DNA of 10,978 nt from JBGTLA01 sp041744375. Its GTDB lineage: Bacteria; Actinomycetota; Acidimicrobiia; Spongiisociales; ZC4RG35. Below are positions 1 to 6,010 of this stretch, in pieces (the stretch's first letter is position 1; each line of letters begins with the position of its first letter). The notes under the pieces are model-generated. The model did not search any database. It was not told where the DNA came from and saw only the letters and a program-made list of their open reading frames with translations. The stretch lies in assembly GCA_041744375.1 (NCBI GenBank), contig JBGTLA010000108.1, positions 1-10,978 of the forward strand, given 5' to 3'. A program made the translations under genes and the position numbers.

Positions 1-1528
1 CGGCCGGCGGAGGGGCGGTGGGCGAGCCGCACGGCAGGCGGCTCGAGCGGCTGCCTTCACCGAGTCGACGCCATACCTCACCCGTCGCCTGGCGCCTGTC
101 GAAGTCGTGGGCGAGGAGGGTCTGGCCACGATAGAGGCCGAGGCCGATCGTCTGCTGGCGACGGTGGGTGTAGAGATCGTCGACTTTCCCGAGGCCCTGG
201 ATATCTTCGCCCGCCACGGAGCGGACACGGAGGGAACTCGGGTGCGTTTTCCCCCCGGCCTATGTCGGCAGATCATCACCGCCAGCGCCCCCGCCACATT
301 TACCCAGCATGCCCGCAACCCTGAGAGGAGCGTCGTGATAGGCGATCCGCATCTGGTGTTCGCACCAGCCTACGGCTCTCCCTTTGTGCGCGATCTCGAA
401 GGGGGACGGCGCTACGCCACCATCGAGGACTTCCGCAATCTCGCTCGCCTCACCTACTCATCGCCGGGGCTCCACCATGGCGGTGGCACATTGTGCGAGC
501 CTGTTGACCTTCCGGTCGAGACGCGCCACCTCGACATGATCCACGCCCATATCACCCTCAGCGACAAGCCCTTCATGGGCTCTGTCACGGCTCCCGAGCG
601 GGCTCGCGACACGGTGGCAATGGCCCAGATCCTGTTCGGAGAAGATTTCGTCGACCAGAACACAGTGCTCACGTCGCTGTGCAACGCCAACTCACCGTTG
701 TCGTGGGACCGAGCCATGCTGGGATCTGCCCAGGTCTACGCGGAGAACAACCAGGCCACCATCCTCACTCCCTTCATCCTCGCCGGCGCCATGTCGCCGG
801 TCACCGTGGCGGCGGTGGCCACCCAGACGCTGGCCGAGGCGATGGTTGGCATCGCCTTCACCCAGATGATCCGTCCCGGAGCACCCGCCATTCTGGGCTC
901 GTTCGCCTCTTCCATGTCGATGCAGACCGGGGCGCCCACATTCGGAACACCCGAACCCGCTCTCATGCTCTTCGTCATGGCCGCCCTGGCCCGGCGACTC
1001 GGTGTGCCGTTCCGTTCGGGCGGCAACTTCACCGCCTCGAAGACCCCTGATGCCCAGGCTGCGTACGAGAGCGCCTCCACCTTTCTGCCGACCGTCCTGG
1101 CCGGAGTGAACTTCGTGCTCCATACGGCCGGCTGGCTGGAAGGGGGGCTGGTGATGGGGTACGAGAAGTTCATTCTCGACGCCGACCAGGCGACCATGGC
1201 CGAGTCGCTTCTGGCCGGAGTGGACCTGTCCGACAACGGGCTGGCCACCGATACCCTCATGAGCCATACCCCTGGGGAACACTTCCTCGGGACCGAGCAC
1301 ACCCTGGCCAACTTCGAGTCGGCGTTCTGGGTCTCGAGCCAGGCCGACAACAGCTCGTTCGAACAGTGGGAGGAGTCGGGTGCGGACGACTCGATCACCC
1401 GTGCCAACCGGACCTGGAAGCGCCTCCTCGCCGAGTACGAGGCACCGGTGCTCGAAGAAGCGGTAGAAGAGCGGCTCGATGACTTCATCCGCCGCCGCAA
1501 GGAGGAACTCGGGACGAAGGAGGCATGA
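1..1528 (+). CDS. Trimethylamine methyltransferase (MttB) family protein, non-pyrrolysine; 5' end cut by window edge
   Basis: Members of this family transfer a methyl group from a methylated amine or betaine to a cobalamin-bound corrinoid protein in the cytoplasm. The frame is open from base 2. The residues encoded before the GTG at 107 (an Arg/Ala-rich stretch, then PYLTRRLAPVEVV) match the usual N-terminus of the family, so the gene begins left of the window and GTG 107 is internal. About 508 codons are visible. Family-like segments are FGTPEPALM (codons at about 941-967), SKTPDAQAAYES (about 1037-1072), HTAGWLEGGL (about 1121-1150) and the C-terminal RANRTWKRLLAEYE with a charged helix. 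The frame contains no amber codon, so this is not a pyrrolysine-dependent enzyme like archaeal MttB. The substrate is unknown; glycine betaine, proline betaine, carnitine-like compounds and others are known for relatives. A MetF-type gene follows after 4 nt, which supports a role feeding methyl groups to tetrahydrofolate. Family assignment is firm, substrate open. Confidence 0.9.
   Translation, partial: GRRRGGGRAARQAARAAAFTESTPYLTRRLAPVEVVGEEGLATIEAEADRLLATVGVEIVDFPEALDIFARHGADTEGTRVRFPPGLCRQIITASAPATFTQHARNPERSVVIGDPHLVFAPAYGSPFVRDLEGGRRYATIEDFRNLARLTYSSPGLHHGGGTLCEPVDLPVETRHLDMIHAHITLSDKPFMGSVTAPERARDTVAMAQILFGEDFVDQNTVLTSLCNANSPLSWDRAMLGSAQVYAENNQATILTPFILAGAMSPVTVAAVATQTLAEAMVGIAFTQMIRPGAPAILGSFASSMSMQTGAPTFGTPEPALMLFVMAALARRLGVPFRSGGNFTASKTPDAQAAYESASTFLPTVLAGVNFVLHTAGWLEGGLVMGYEKFILDADQATMAESLLAGVDLSDNGLATDTLMSHTPGEHFLGTEHTLANFESAFWVSSQADNSSFEQWEESGADDSITRANRTWKRLLAEYEAPVLEEAVEERLDDFIRRRKEELGTKEA
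1517..1523 (+). promoter_or_regulatory. Ribosome binding site deciding the GTG start of the MetF-type gene
   Basis: AAGGAGG lies inside the last codons of the methyltransferase gene and is followed after 9 nt by GTG at 1533. It is the strongest Shine-Dalgarno match nearby. It favours GTG 1533 over upstream in-frame starts near 1479, which lie inside the preceding gene. It also suggests translational coupling of the pair. Confidence 0.75.
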
Positions 1529-1532
1529 GTAC

Positions 1533-2378
1533 GTGGATATCGAGAGACTTGCACCTCTGACCCGCACCCGCGTGGCACATCTCCTGGCCGACCCCCTGTT
1601 CGAGGTCATTCCGATGTCGAATGTGGGCGAGCAGACGAAGCACCTTCCCCACAGGGCGCGCATCTCGGTGACAGCTTCGCCCGCCAAGACCCTAGAGGAC
1701 AGCCTCGATCTGTGTGCCGACCTCGTCCACCGGGAATTCCGCGTGACGCCTCACCTCTCGGCGCGTATGACACGCGACATGCATCACCTCGAATCGCTTC
1801 TGGGCAGGATCGCCGCCATGGGCCTCACCAGTGCCTTCGTCGTTGGAGGTGACGCAGAGTTCACAGGCGCCTTCTACGACGGCTTGTCGTTGCTAGAGGC
1901 GATGGAAAAGATCGGGCACGACCTGGAAATAGGCGTCCCGGCCTACCCCGAGGGCCATCCGGACATAGACGACTCGTCGCTGGCCTCCGCTCTCGCCGCC
2001 AAACAACCGTACGCGACCCACATGACCACACAGATGTGCTTCGACGCCTCCGCTGCAGGACGCTGGCTTCGGGCCACCAGAGCAGATGGGACCACGCTCC
2101 CGGCGGTACTCGGGATACCCGGCGCCGCCGACAGGTTGCATCTTCTCAAGATCTCCACCCGGATCGGTGTCGGTCGTTCGGTTTCGTTTCTCCGGAAGAA
2201 CACAGGGATGATCTCGGCGTTCGTGCGCCCCGGCGGATACGACCCCGGAACCCTGCTCGTCGGCCTCGGCGATCAGCTATTGGACGTCGAAGCCGCCATC
2301 ATGGGTCTCCACATCTACACCTTCAACCAGTGCGACAAGACCGAGGAGTGGCGACAACGAGTTCTCGCCGCCCTCTGA
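1533..2378 (+). CDS. metF: Methylenetetrahydrofolate reductase, MetF-type, stand-alone
   Basis: This flavoprotein interconverts 5,10-methylene- and 5-methyl-tetrahydrofolate in the cytoplasm. At 281 residues it has the length of a bacterial single-domain enzyme, a TIM barrel binding FAD. Residues matching the known functional set are visible: Glu24 in FEVIP, Asp107 in VVGGDAE and Gln167 in TTQMCFD, equivalent to Glu28, Asp120 and Gln183 of the E. coli enzyme. The AYPEGHP motif (residues 137-143) is also characteristic. The GTG start was chosen for its Shine-Dalgarno; a longer reading would run back into the methyltransferase gene. The gene begins 4 nt after the MttB-like gene, so the two are almost certainly cotranscribed. 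In that setting the enzyme may work in the oxidative direction, taking methyl-tetrahydrofolate from demethylation towards methylene-tetrahydrofolate, rather than serving methionine synthesis. That role is inferred; the family call is firm. It may be a paralogue of a housekeeping metF elsewhere. Confidence 0.88.
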   Translation: MDIERLAPLTRTRVAHLLADPLFEVIPMSNVGEQTKHLPHRARISVTASPAKTLEDSLDLCADLVHREFRVTPHLSARMTRDMHHLESLLGRIAAMGLTSAFVVGGDAEFTGAFYDGLSLLEAMEKIGHDLEIGVPAYPEGHPDIDDSSLASALAAKQPYATHMTTQMCFDASAAGRWLRATRADGTTLPAVLGIPGAADRLHLLKISTRIGVGRSVSFLRKNTGMISAFVRPGGYDPGTLLVGLGDQLLDVEAAIMGLHIYTFNQCDKTEEWRQRVLAAL

Positions 2379-2427
2379 CACCGACGAAGCGCAATTTTGG
2401 GTTGCAGACGTCGCTGGGCGGTGGCCC

Positions 2428-2440
2428 CAACCCCGGGTTG
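2428..2440. repeat. Odd palindrome CAACCC-C-GGGTTG between metF and uraH
   Basis: Six-base arms pair perfectly around a single central C. It lies 50 nt after the metF-type stop in a 138-bp gap that shows no gene. It could be part of a terminator for the methyltransferase-MetF operon, though no T-run follows, or a protein binding site. A near-identical palindrome lies behind rpoC (8165-8179). Confidence 0.5.
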
Positions 2441-2450
2441 CTTGGCGGAG

Positions 2451-2479
2451 TTGACGGGCACTGCGACCTTCGATCATGC
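2451..2479 (+). promoter_or_regulatory. Weak candidate promoter for uraH
   Basis: TTGACG at 2451-2456 resembles a -35 box. The best -10 match downstream is GATCAT at 2472-2477, four of six consensus bases but with a short 15-nt spacer. It lies 40-60 nt before the uraH start. It is reported only because the gap must contain a promoter if uraH is not transcribed from the upstream operon. Confidence 0.2.
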
Positions 2480-2505
2480 CACGATGTGCGGCACCGACTC
2501 GACAG

Positions 2506-2511
2506 AGGGAG
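2506..2511 (+). promoter_or_regulatory. Ribosome binding site of uraH
   Basis: AGGGAG sits 5 nt before ATG 2517. The frame is open further upstream, but the upstream residues do not resemble the family, while the protein from this ATG begins with the conserved STHVLD region. This fixes the start. Confidence 0.65.
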
Positions 2512-2516
2512 ATGGC

Positions 2517-2840
2517 ATGGCCAACGTAAGCACCCACGTTCTCGACACGACCACAGGCCGACCCGGCTCGGGGGTGGCGGTAAGCCTGGACCGCCTGGAA
2601 GAGAACGGAGCAACGACGATGGCTTCTGCCTCGACCGATGACAACGGTCGAGTGGCCGACCTGCTGGGAGGCAATCGACTCCGAACTGGCATCTATCGCC
2701 TCACCTTCAACACCGCAGCCTATGGAAACCCCTTCTACCCCGAGGTGACGGTGGTTTTTCGAGTGTCGGATCCCGACCAACATCACCACATTCCCCTTCT
2801 GCTCAGTGCCTTCGGCTACTCGACCTACCGGGGAAGCTGA
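2517..2840 (+). CDS. uraH: 5-hydroxyisourate hydrolase (transthyretin-like)
   Basis: This enzyme hydrolyses 5-hydroxyisourate, the product of urate oxidation, to 2-oxo-4-hydroxy-4-carboxy-5-ureidoimidazoline on the way to allantoin. The protein has 107 residues, the normal size for a subunit of this homotetramer. The diagnostic segments are in place: N-terminal STHVLD with His7, Arg45 in the GRV segment, FYPEV at 73-77, the HHHIPLLLS stretch containing the third catalytic position (His91), and the exact C-terminal YSTYRGS signature. No signal peptide is seen. No urate oxidase, OHCU decarboxylase or allantoinase gene is in the window, so the enzyme looks isolated from the rest of its pathway here. 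Its 3' end overlaps the stop of the convergent transporter by 16 bp. The C-terminal YRGS distinguishes the enzyme from transthyretin hormone carriers; confidence in the family is very high. Confidence 0.95.
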   Translation: MANVSTHVLDTTTGRPGSGVAVSLDRLEENGATTMASASTDDNGRVADLLGGNRLRTGIYRLTFNTAAYGNPFYPEVTVVFRVSDPDQHHHIPLLLSAFGYSTYRGS

Positions 2841-3766
2841 GGGACGGCAGGGGCGACCTTGGGGGAGAGGCGAGGTGTATCGGGGCGGGCAGTCGGTGAG
2901 AGCACCCCGAACCACACACCGGTCATCACCACCACAGCACCGCCGATTCCCCGAACTGTCAGCGGCTCATTCACCAACCAGGCTTCCAACAGCATCGTCA
3001 CCACCGGGAAGAGGACGAACGAGTAGGAGGTGGCGGAGGCGGTCCACCGCCGCATGACCAGCATGAAGAGCACGAACAAACCGACGGACCCGAGGGTGAC
3101 GAGATAGAGGACGGACAGAGCGACTTCAGGCTGAGTGGGGAGGGACCACGTCTCTCCGGCCAGAAGCGAGAGGCCCAGCAGCACCGGGGCACCGACCATC
3201 ATCGCCACCGCGTTGGTCATGACAGGATGGTTCCCCGACACCCGCTTACCGACCACCACACTCTGACCGATGGCCAGGGCGGCAGCGACGATCGCCAACA
3301 GCCCGGCGAGAGGAAGTACCAGGCCCTCCGGCCCCACCGTCATCCACACGATTCCCCCGAGCGCCACCAACGCCCCGAGCAGGGCCCGGCGACTCAATCG
3401 TTCTTGATGCTGTGCCGCCGCCAGCAGCGGGGTGACCAGAGGCACGACCGCCAGCACCACCGCCGCCATCCCGGCCGTGACCTGCAACAGCGCCCAGTAC
3501 AGGAGGGCGTAGGTGAGGGCGAAGGTGAGCAGACCGTACAAGCCGGTGAGGATCAAGTCGCGTCCTCTTGGCCACCGAAGCCGCAAGAACACGGCGGCGG
3601 AGACGAAGAGCATGGCGGCGAGCGCAAACCGCAAACCCGCTCCCCAGAACGGCGCCAGCTCGCGGTTGCTGAAGCGCACGGCGATGAAGTTCCCCCCTCC
3701 CAGGGTGACCGCGGCTGCGAAGGCCGTCAGAGTCAATGGTCCGGGGTTCTCGATCCTTGACTGCAT
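2825..3766 (-). CDS. EamA/DMT-superfamily membrane transporter
   Basis: This 313-residue protein fits the ten-helix drug/metabolite transporter fold, made of two EamA repeats at about residues 10-143 and 153-288. Each repeat contributes about five hydrophobic segments; charged loops such as RLRWPRGRD (about 62-70) and QHQERLSRR (about 119-127) separate them. The second repeat has an NEPLT stretch and a glycine-rich last helix, a usual family ending. It is followed by a proline-rich cytoplasmic tail of about 25 residues. ATG 3766 was chosen over an in-frame start 20 codons upstream because AAGGAG lies 8 nt before it and the first helix then starts near residue 10. The substrate cannot be deduced; relatives export amino acids, purines or small metabolites. 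The gene is downstream of the HD/LuxR regulator on the same strand with a 177-bp gap, and convergent with uraH. A purine-related substrate would be speculation. Confidence 0.88.
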   Translation of the reverse strand: MQSRIENPGPLTLTAFAAAVTLGGGNFIAVRFSNRELAPFWGAGLRFALAAMLFVSAAVFLRLRWPRGRDLILTGLYGLLTFALTYALLYWALLQVTAGMAAVVLAVVPLVTPLLAAAQHQERLSRRALLGALVALGGIVWMTVGPEGLVLPLAGLLAIVAAALAIGQSVVVGKRVSGNHPVMTNAVAMMVGAPVLLGLSLLAGETWSLPTQPEVALSVLYLVTLGSVGLFVLFMLVMRRWTASATSYSFVLFPVVTMLLEAWLVNEPLTVRGIGGAVVVMTGVWFGVLSPTARPDTPRLSPKVAPAVPQLPR

Positions 3767-3774
3767 GATCTTCT

Positions 3775-3780
3775 CTCCTT
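3775..3780 (-). promoter_or_regulatory. Ribosome binding site of the EamA transporter
   Basis: Reading the minus strand, AAGGAG is followed by 8 nt and ATG 3766. It is a near-perfect Shine-Dalgarno and rules against the start 60 nt upstream. Confidence 0.8.
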
Positions 3781-3870
3781 CCGAGATCGACGCCTCCAGA
3801 GTGCTCCATTGCGAGGCCGATCGCATCGGGTGAACACCCCATTTGGGGAGGTTCGGGCGAAATCTCTCCT

Positions 3871-3925
3871 CCCGGCCCCACCCTCGCCGGGCGCGACCTC
3901 GCTTCGGGCCCGGGGTGGAAGGGGC
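3871..3925 (-). terminator. GC-rich inverted repeats after the HD/LuxR gene, possible terminator
   Basis: The 177-bp gap 3767-3943 holds no gene. About 20 nt past the regulator's stop there are competing inverted repeats: GCCCCACCC (3875-3883) with GGGT (3913-3916) plus GGGGC (3921-3925), broken by a 4-nt bulge, or CCCGGC (3871-3876) with GCCGGG (3886-3891). No T-run follows on the minus strand. Closer to the transporter, CCCCATTTGGGG at 3837-3848 is another short dyad that could be an operator. In DNA this GC-rich, short dyads are expected by chance, so the call is weak. Confidence 0.25.
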
Positions 3926-3943
3926 TGGAGGGGTCTTCGGGTG

Positions 3944-5470
3944 TCAACCCAACAGCCGGTGCTCCATGGCGAACACGGTGGCCCCGGCGCGGGTGGAGAC
4001 ACCGATCTTGGCGTAGATGTTCTCCACGTGACGACCCACCGTCTTGGGGGAGATGAACAGTCGCTCACCGATCTCGCGGTTGGTGCTACCGCCGGCCAGG
4101 GTTGTTAGGACCTCTACCTCGCGCTCGGTCAGCCCACCGGGGTGGTCCGGCCGCCGCCGCTCGAACTCCCCGCCGGCGGCCGCCACCACACAACCGACCG
4201 CCTGGTGGTCGAGGGTCCCGGCGTCCGCCGCCTCACTCATGGCCGCAACTGCATCCCTCTGATCGAGGGCGGGGCGGTGGGGACGGGCCGAGGTGAGGGC
4301 GGAATACATGTCTGCGGCGGCCAGGAGGCGTGCCGACACCGACAGGTGCTCGGACCTGAGCTGGCGGTGGTACCCCGAGCCATCCTGACGTTCGTGGTGG
4401 CTCGAGGCCAGGTCTGCCAGCGGAGCCAGGACAGGACACCGAAAGAGGACACGGTGAGTCAGGTAGGGATGTGTCCGGACCTTCTCCCACTCGTCGCTGG
4501 ATAGCGGTCCCGGCTTGTCCCATACCCCGTTCTCCACCCCCACCCGACCCACGTCGTGGACGAGAGCGGCACGTTTCAGCTCTCGACTCTCTTCACCCCC
4601 GAGCCCGGAGTGGCGGGCGGCCGCTTCTGCCAACTCGGCTACCTGGGGGGAGTGGCCCCGGGTCCACCGAGACTTGAGGTCGGTGAAATCGGCCACCACC
4701 GCCAGCACCTGATCGATGTTCTCGATGTAGACAATCGGCTCCGGCTCGGCATCGATGACCTCATCCCATTCTGCTTCCGGGTGCGTCGCGCCCACCCGCC
4801 GATAGGCATCGACCACCGCCGGGTCATACGCCTTCTCGCGACGACGCTGCAAGACGTCGTGAACATCGTCGGTCCCCCGCACGAACAGGTCGACGTCGCG
4901 GGCCACCGTGGATACTCGAACCTCCAGGGGAATCTCCTCGCCGGCCAGTCCCGCCGGGAATCCCTTGCCATCCCAACGTTCATAGGCGTGGCCCAGCGCA
5001 TGCGTGACCGACTCGGCCAGGCCGAGCCGACTAGCCAACATGGCCGCTACCTCGCAGTGGTTCGAGAAGATCCGTTGATCGGCTCCGAGATCGGTGAGCA
5101 TGCCGACAATAAGTCGGGTCTTGCGGGCCGGCGATTGGCCCACCCCCACCGCCTTGCCCATGAGCCGCAGCGACTCGCCTGCCGTACCGGACACCACCGG
5201 TGCCATGACGGCGTTGAAGTTCACCTCGTCGCCTCCCACCATCTGGGCCGTCTCTCCCGCGTCGCTGGTGCATCCCAGGAAACGCAGCAGGGCAACCTGG
5301 TGCACGGATCGCAGCTGCTCTGGGGGGCAACCGAGTTCCCGCCCGAGGGCGACTGCAAGCAGGCTGGTGCGCAGACCGTGACCGAGTGGCTGACCGGTGC
5401 CGAGGTCGGTGGCCAGCGACAAGGTCGCCAGCAACTCGCTCAACCGGAGCCTGGGGGATCCCAGAGGCAT
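3944..5470 (-). CDS. Tandem HD-GYP-like phosphohydrolase with C-terminal LuxR DNA-binding domain
   Basis: This 508-residue protein is probably a cytoplasmic regulator with a catalytic or sensing region fused to a transcription factor domain. The N-terminal lobe (about 10-200) resembles an HD-GYP domain: it keeps HAYERWDGKGFP (161-172), but the expected HD dyad is replaced by an ALLRFLGCTSD stretch (60-70). The second lobe (about 270-435) is better preserved: His273, His305-Asp306 in ALVHDVGR, and HHERQDGSGYH at 358-368, where the GYP triad reads GYH. Residues 447-508 form a LuxR/FixJ-type helix-turn-helix (LTEREVEVLTTLAGGSTNRE, then SPKTVGRHVENIY). Start ATG 5470 fits the point where family similarity begins; an in-frame ATG 96 bases upstream would add an unfamiliar tail, and no strong ribosome site decides it. 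Cyclic-di-GMP hydrolysis is possible but uncertain given the altered motifs. It is divergent from the split-barrel flavoprotein. Architecture firm, ligand and targets unknown. Confidence 0.85.
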   Translation of the reverse strand: MPLGSPRLRLSELLATLSLATDLGTGQPLGHGLRTSLLAVALGRELGCPPEQLRSVHQVALLRFLGCTSDAGETAQMVGGDEVNFNAVMAPVVSGTAGESLRLMGKAVGVGQSPARKTRLIVGMLTDLGADQRIFSNHCEVAAMLASRLGLAESVTHALGHAYERWDGKGFPAGLAGEEIPLEVRVSTVARDVDLFVRGTDDVHDVLQRRREKAYDPAVVDAYRRVGATHPEAEWDEVIDAEPEPIVYIENIDQVLAVVADFTDLKSRWTRGHSPQVAELAEAAARHSGLGGEESRELKRAALVHDVGRVGVENGVWDKPGPLSSDEWEKVRTHPYLTHRVLFRCPVLAPLADLASSHHERQDGSGYHRQLRSEHLSVSARLLAAADMYSALTSARPHRPALDQRDAVAAMSEAADAGTLDHQAVGCVVAAAGGEFERRRPDHPGGLTEREVEVLTTLAGGSTNREIGERLFISPKTVGRHVENIYAKIGVSTRAGATVFAMEHRLLG

Positions 5471-5488
5471 GACGCAGAACCTAATCCC

Positions 5489-5553
5489 CGCCGATGGGCC
5501 TTGCACGTGTCTCAGATCTCGTGGCCTTCCTGCCTTCGTCGCCCAAATCGGCG
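5489..5553. promoter_or_regulatory. Divergent promoter region with a spaced inverted repeat
   Basis: The 117 bp between the HD/LuxR gene and the split-barrel gene must serve both. CGCCGATGGGC (5489-5499) is mirrored by GCCC-AA-ATCGGCG (5541-5553), identical when complemented except for two extra A residues, with a 41-nt spacer. This could be an operator read by the LuxR domain of the adjacent regulator, or chance. I see no clear -10/-35 pair on either strand. Confidence 0.3.
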
Positions 5554-5576
5554 AAGATGGAGCCACACACGCTCAC

Positions 5577-5581
5577 GGAGG
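5577..5581 (+). promoter_or_regulatory. Ribosome binding site of the split-barrel flavoprotein gene
   Basis: GGAGG precedes ATG 5588 by 6 nt. The frame stays open for more than 1 kb upstream, but that part lies antisense to the HD/LuxR gene; this site and the start of family similarity fix the true start. Confidence 0.8.
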
Positions 5582-5587
5582 ACCCAT

Positions 5588-6004
5588 ATGACCACTGGAC
5601 CGACCGACCATGCCGGAATGGAGATCCTGGACTCGGGCGAGTGCTTCCGCCTCCTCGCCTCCGTTCCGATCGGACGCGTGGCCTACGTGGCCGACGGCTC
5701 CCCTCGCATATTTCCCGTGACCTTTGGCGTATCTGACAACCACATCGCCTATCGGTCGGCGGTGGGCTCCAAGCTCGACGCCGCCGAGATGGCCCGGCCC
5801 ATAGCGTTCGAAGTCGATGATTGGGATCCCGCCCGCCGCACCGGTTGGAGCGTTGTCGCCACAGGACGGGTGCACACGGTCACCGATGAAGCCCGACTCG
5901 AGCAGCTCGAGCTGCTCGACGTGGACCCGTGGTTGGGCGATCAGGACATGGAATGGATCGAGATCACGATCGATGAGCTCTCGGGACGCCGGCTCCCCTC
6001 GTGA
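5588..6004 (+). CDS. Pyridoxamine 5'-phosphate oxidase-like flavin split-barrel protein
   Basis: At 138 residues this is a typical small split-barrel protein of the Pyridox_ox_2 type, a group that binds FMN, F420 or haem and carries out varied redox reactions; members are common in actinobacteria. Visible family features are the opening helix with GECFRLLASVPIGRVAY (17-33), PRIFPVTFGVSD (39-50), the strand leading to the SAVGSKLDAA cofactor-phosphate loop (57-66), and AFEVDDWDPARRTGWSVVATG (73-93) ending in a GRV strand. No signal peptide or membrane segment is present. True vitamin B6 synthesis (PdxH) is unlikely, since the protein is shorter and lacks the PdxH C-terminal region. It is divergent from the HD/LuxR regulator, which may control it, and its stop is 6 bp from the convergent slipin stop. 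Fold confidence is high; cofactor and substrate cannot be read off. Confidence 0.88.
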   Translation: MTTGPTDHAGMEILDSGECFRLLASVPIGRVAYVADGSPRIFPVTFGVSDNHIAYRSAVGSKLDAAEMARPIAFEVDDWDPARRTGWSVVATGRVHTVTDEARLEQLELLDVDPWLGDQDMEWIEITIDELSGRRLPS

Positions 6005-6010
6005 GCCACC

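Noticed and set aside
1525..1560. ATG at 1525 overlapping the methyltransferase stop (ATGA), a tempting coupled start
   Set aside because: It is in another frame from metF and hits a stop after 11 codons. The GTG at 1533 has the right frame and spacing from AAGGAGG.
692..1687. Long open frames on the minus strand opposite the methyltransferase and metF genes (for example 692-1687 and 736-1578)
   Set aside because: They lie antisense to genes with clear family motifs. Their predicted proteins are low-complexity and rich in Arg, Gly, Ser and His, as expected for shadow frames in GC-rich DNA.
2397..2516. Upstream extension of uraH to the TTG at 2397
   Set aside because: The added 40 residues have no resemblance to the family, while ATG 2517 has a ribosome site and gives the normal 107-residue length.
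5471..5566. N-terminal extension of the HD/LuxR protein to ATG 5566
   Set aside because: It would fill almost the whole divergent promoter region and add 32 residues without family character. The internal ATG 5470 starts just before the conserved region, although neither start has a strong ribosome site.
4556..5587. Open frame on the plus strand running from 4556 into the split-barrel gene, which could suggest a 482-residue fusion protein
   Set aside because: The upstream part is exactly antisense to the HD/LuxR coding region, has no recognisable domain, and the split-barrel gene has its own GGAGG and ATG at 5588.
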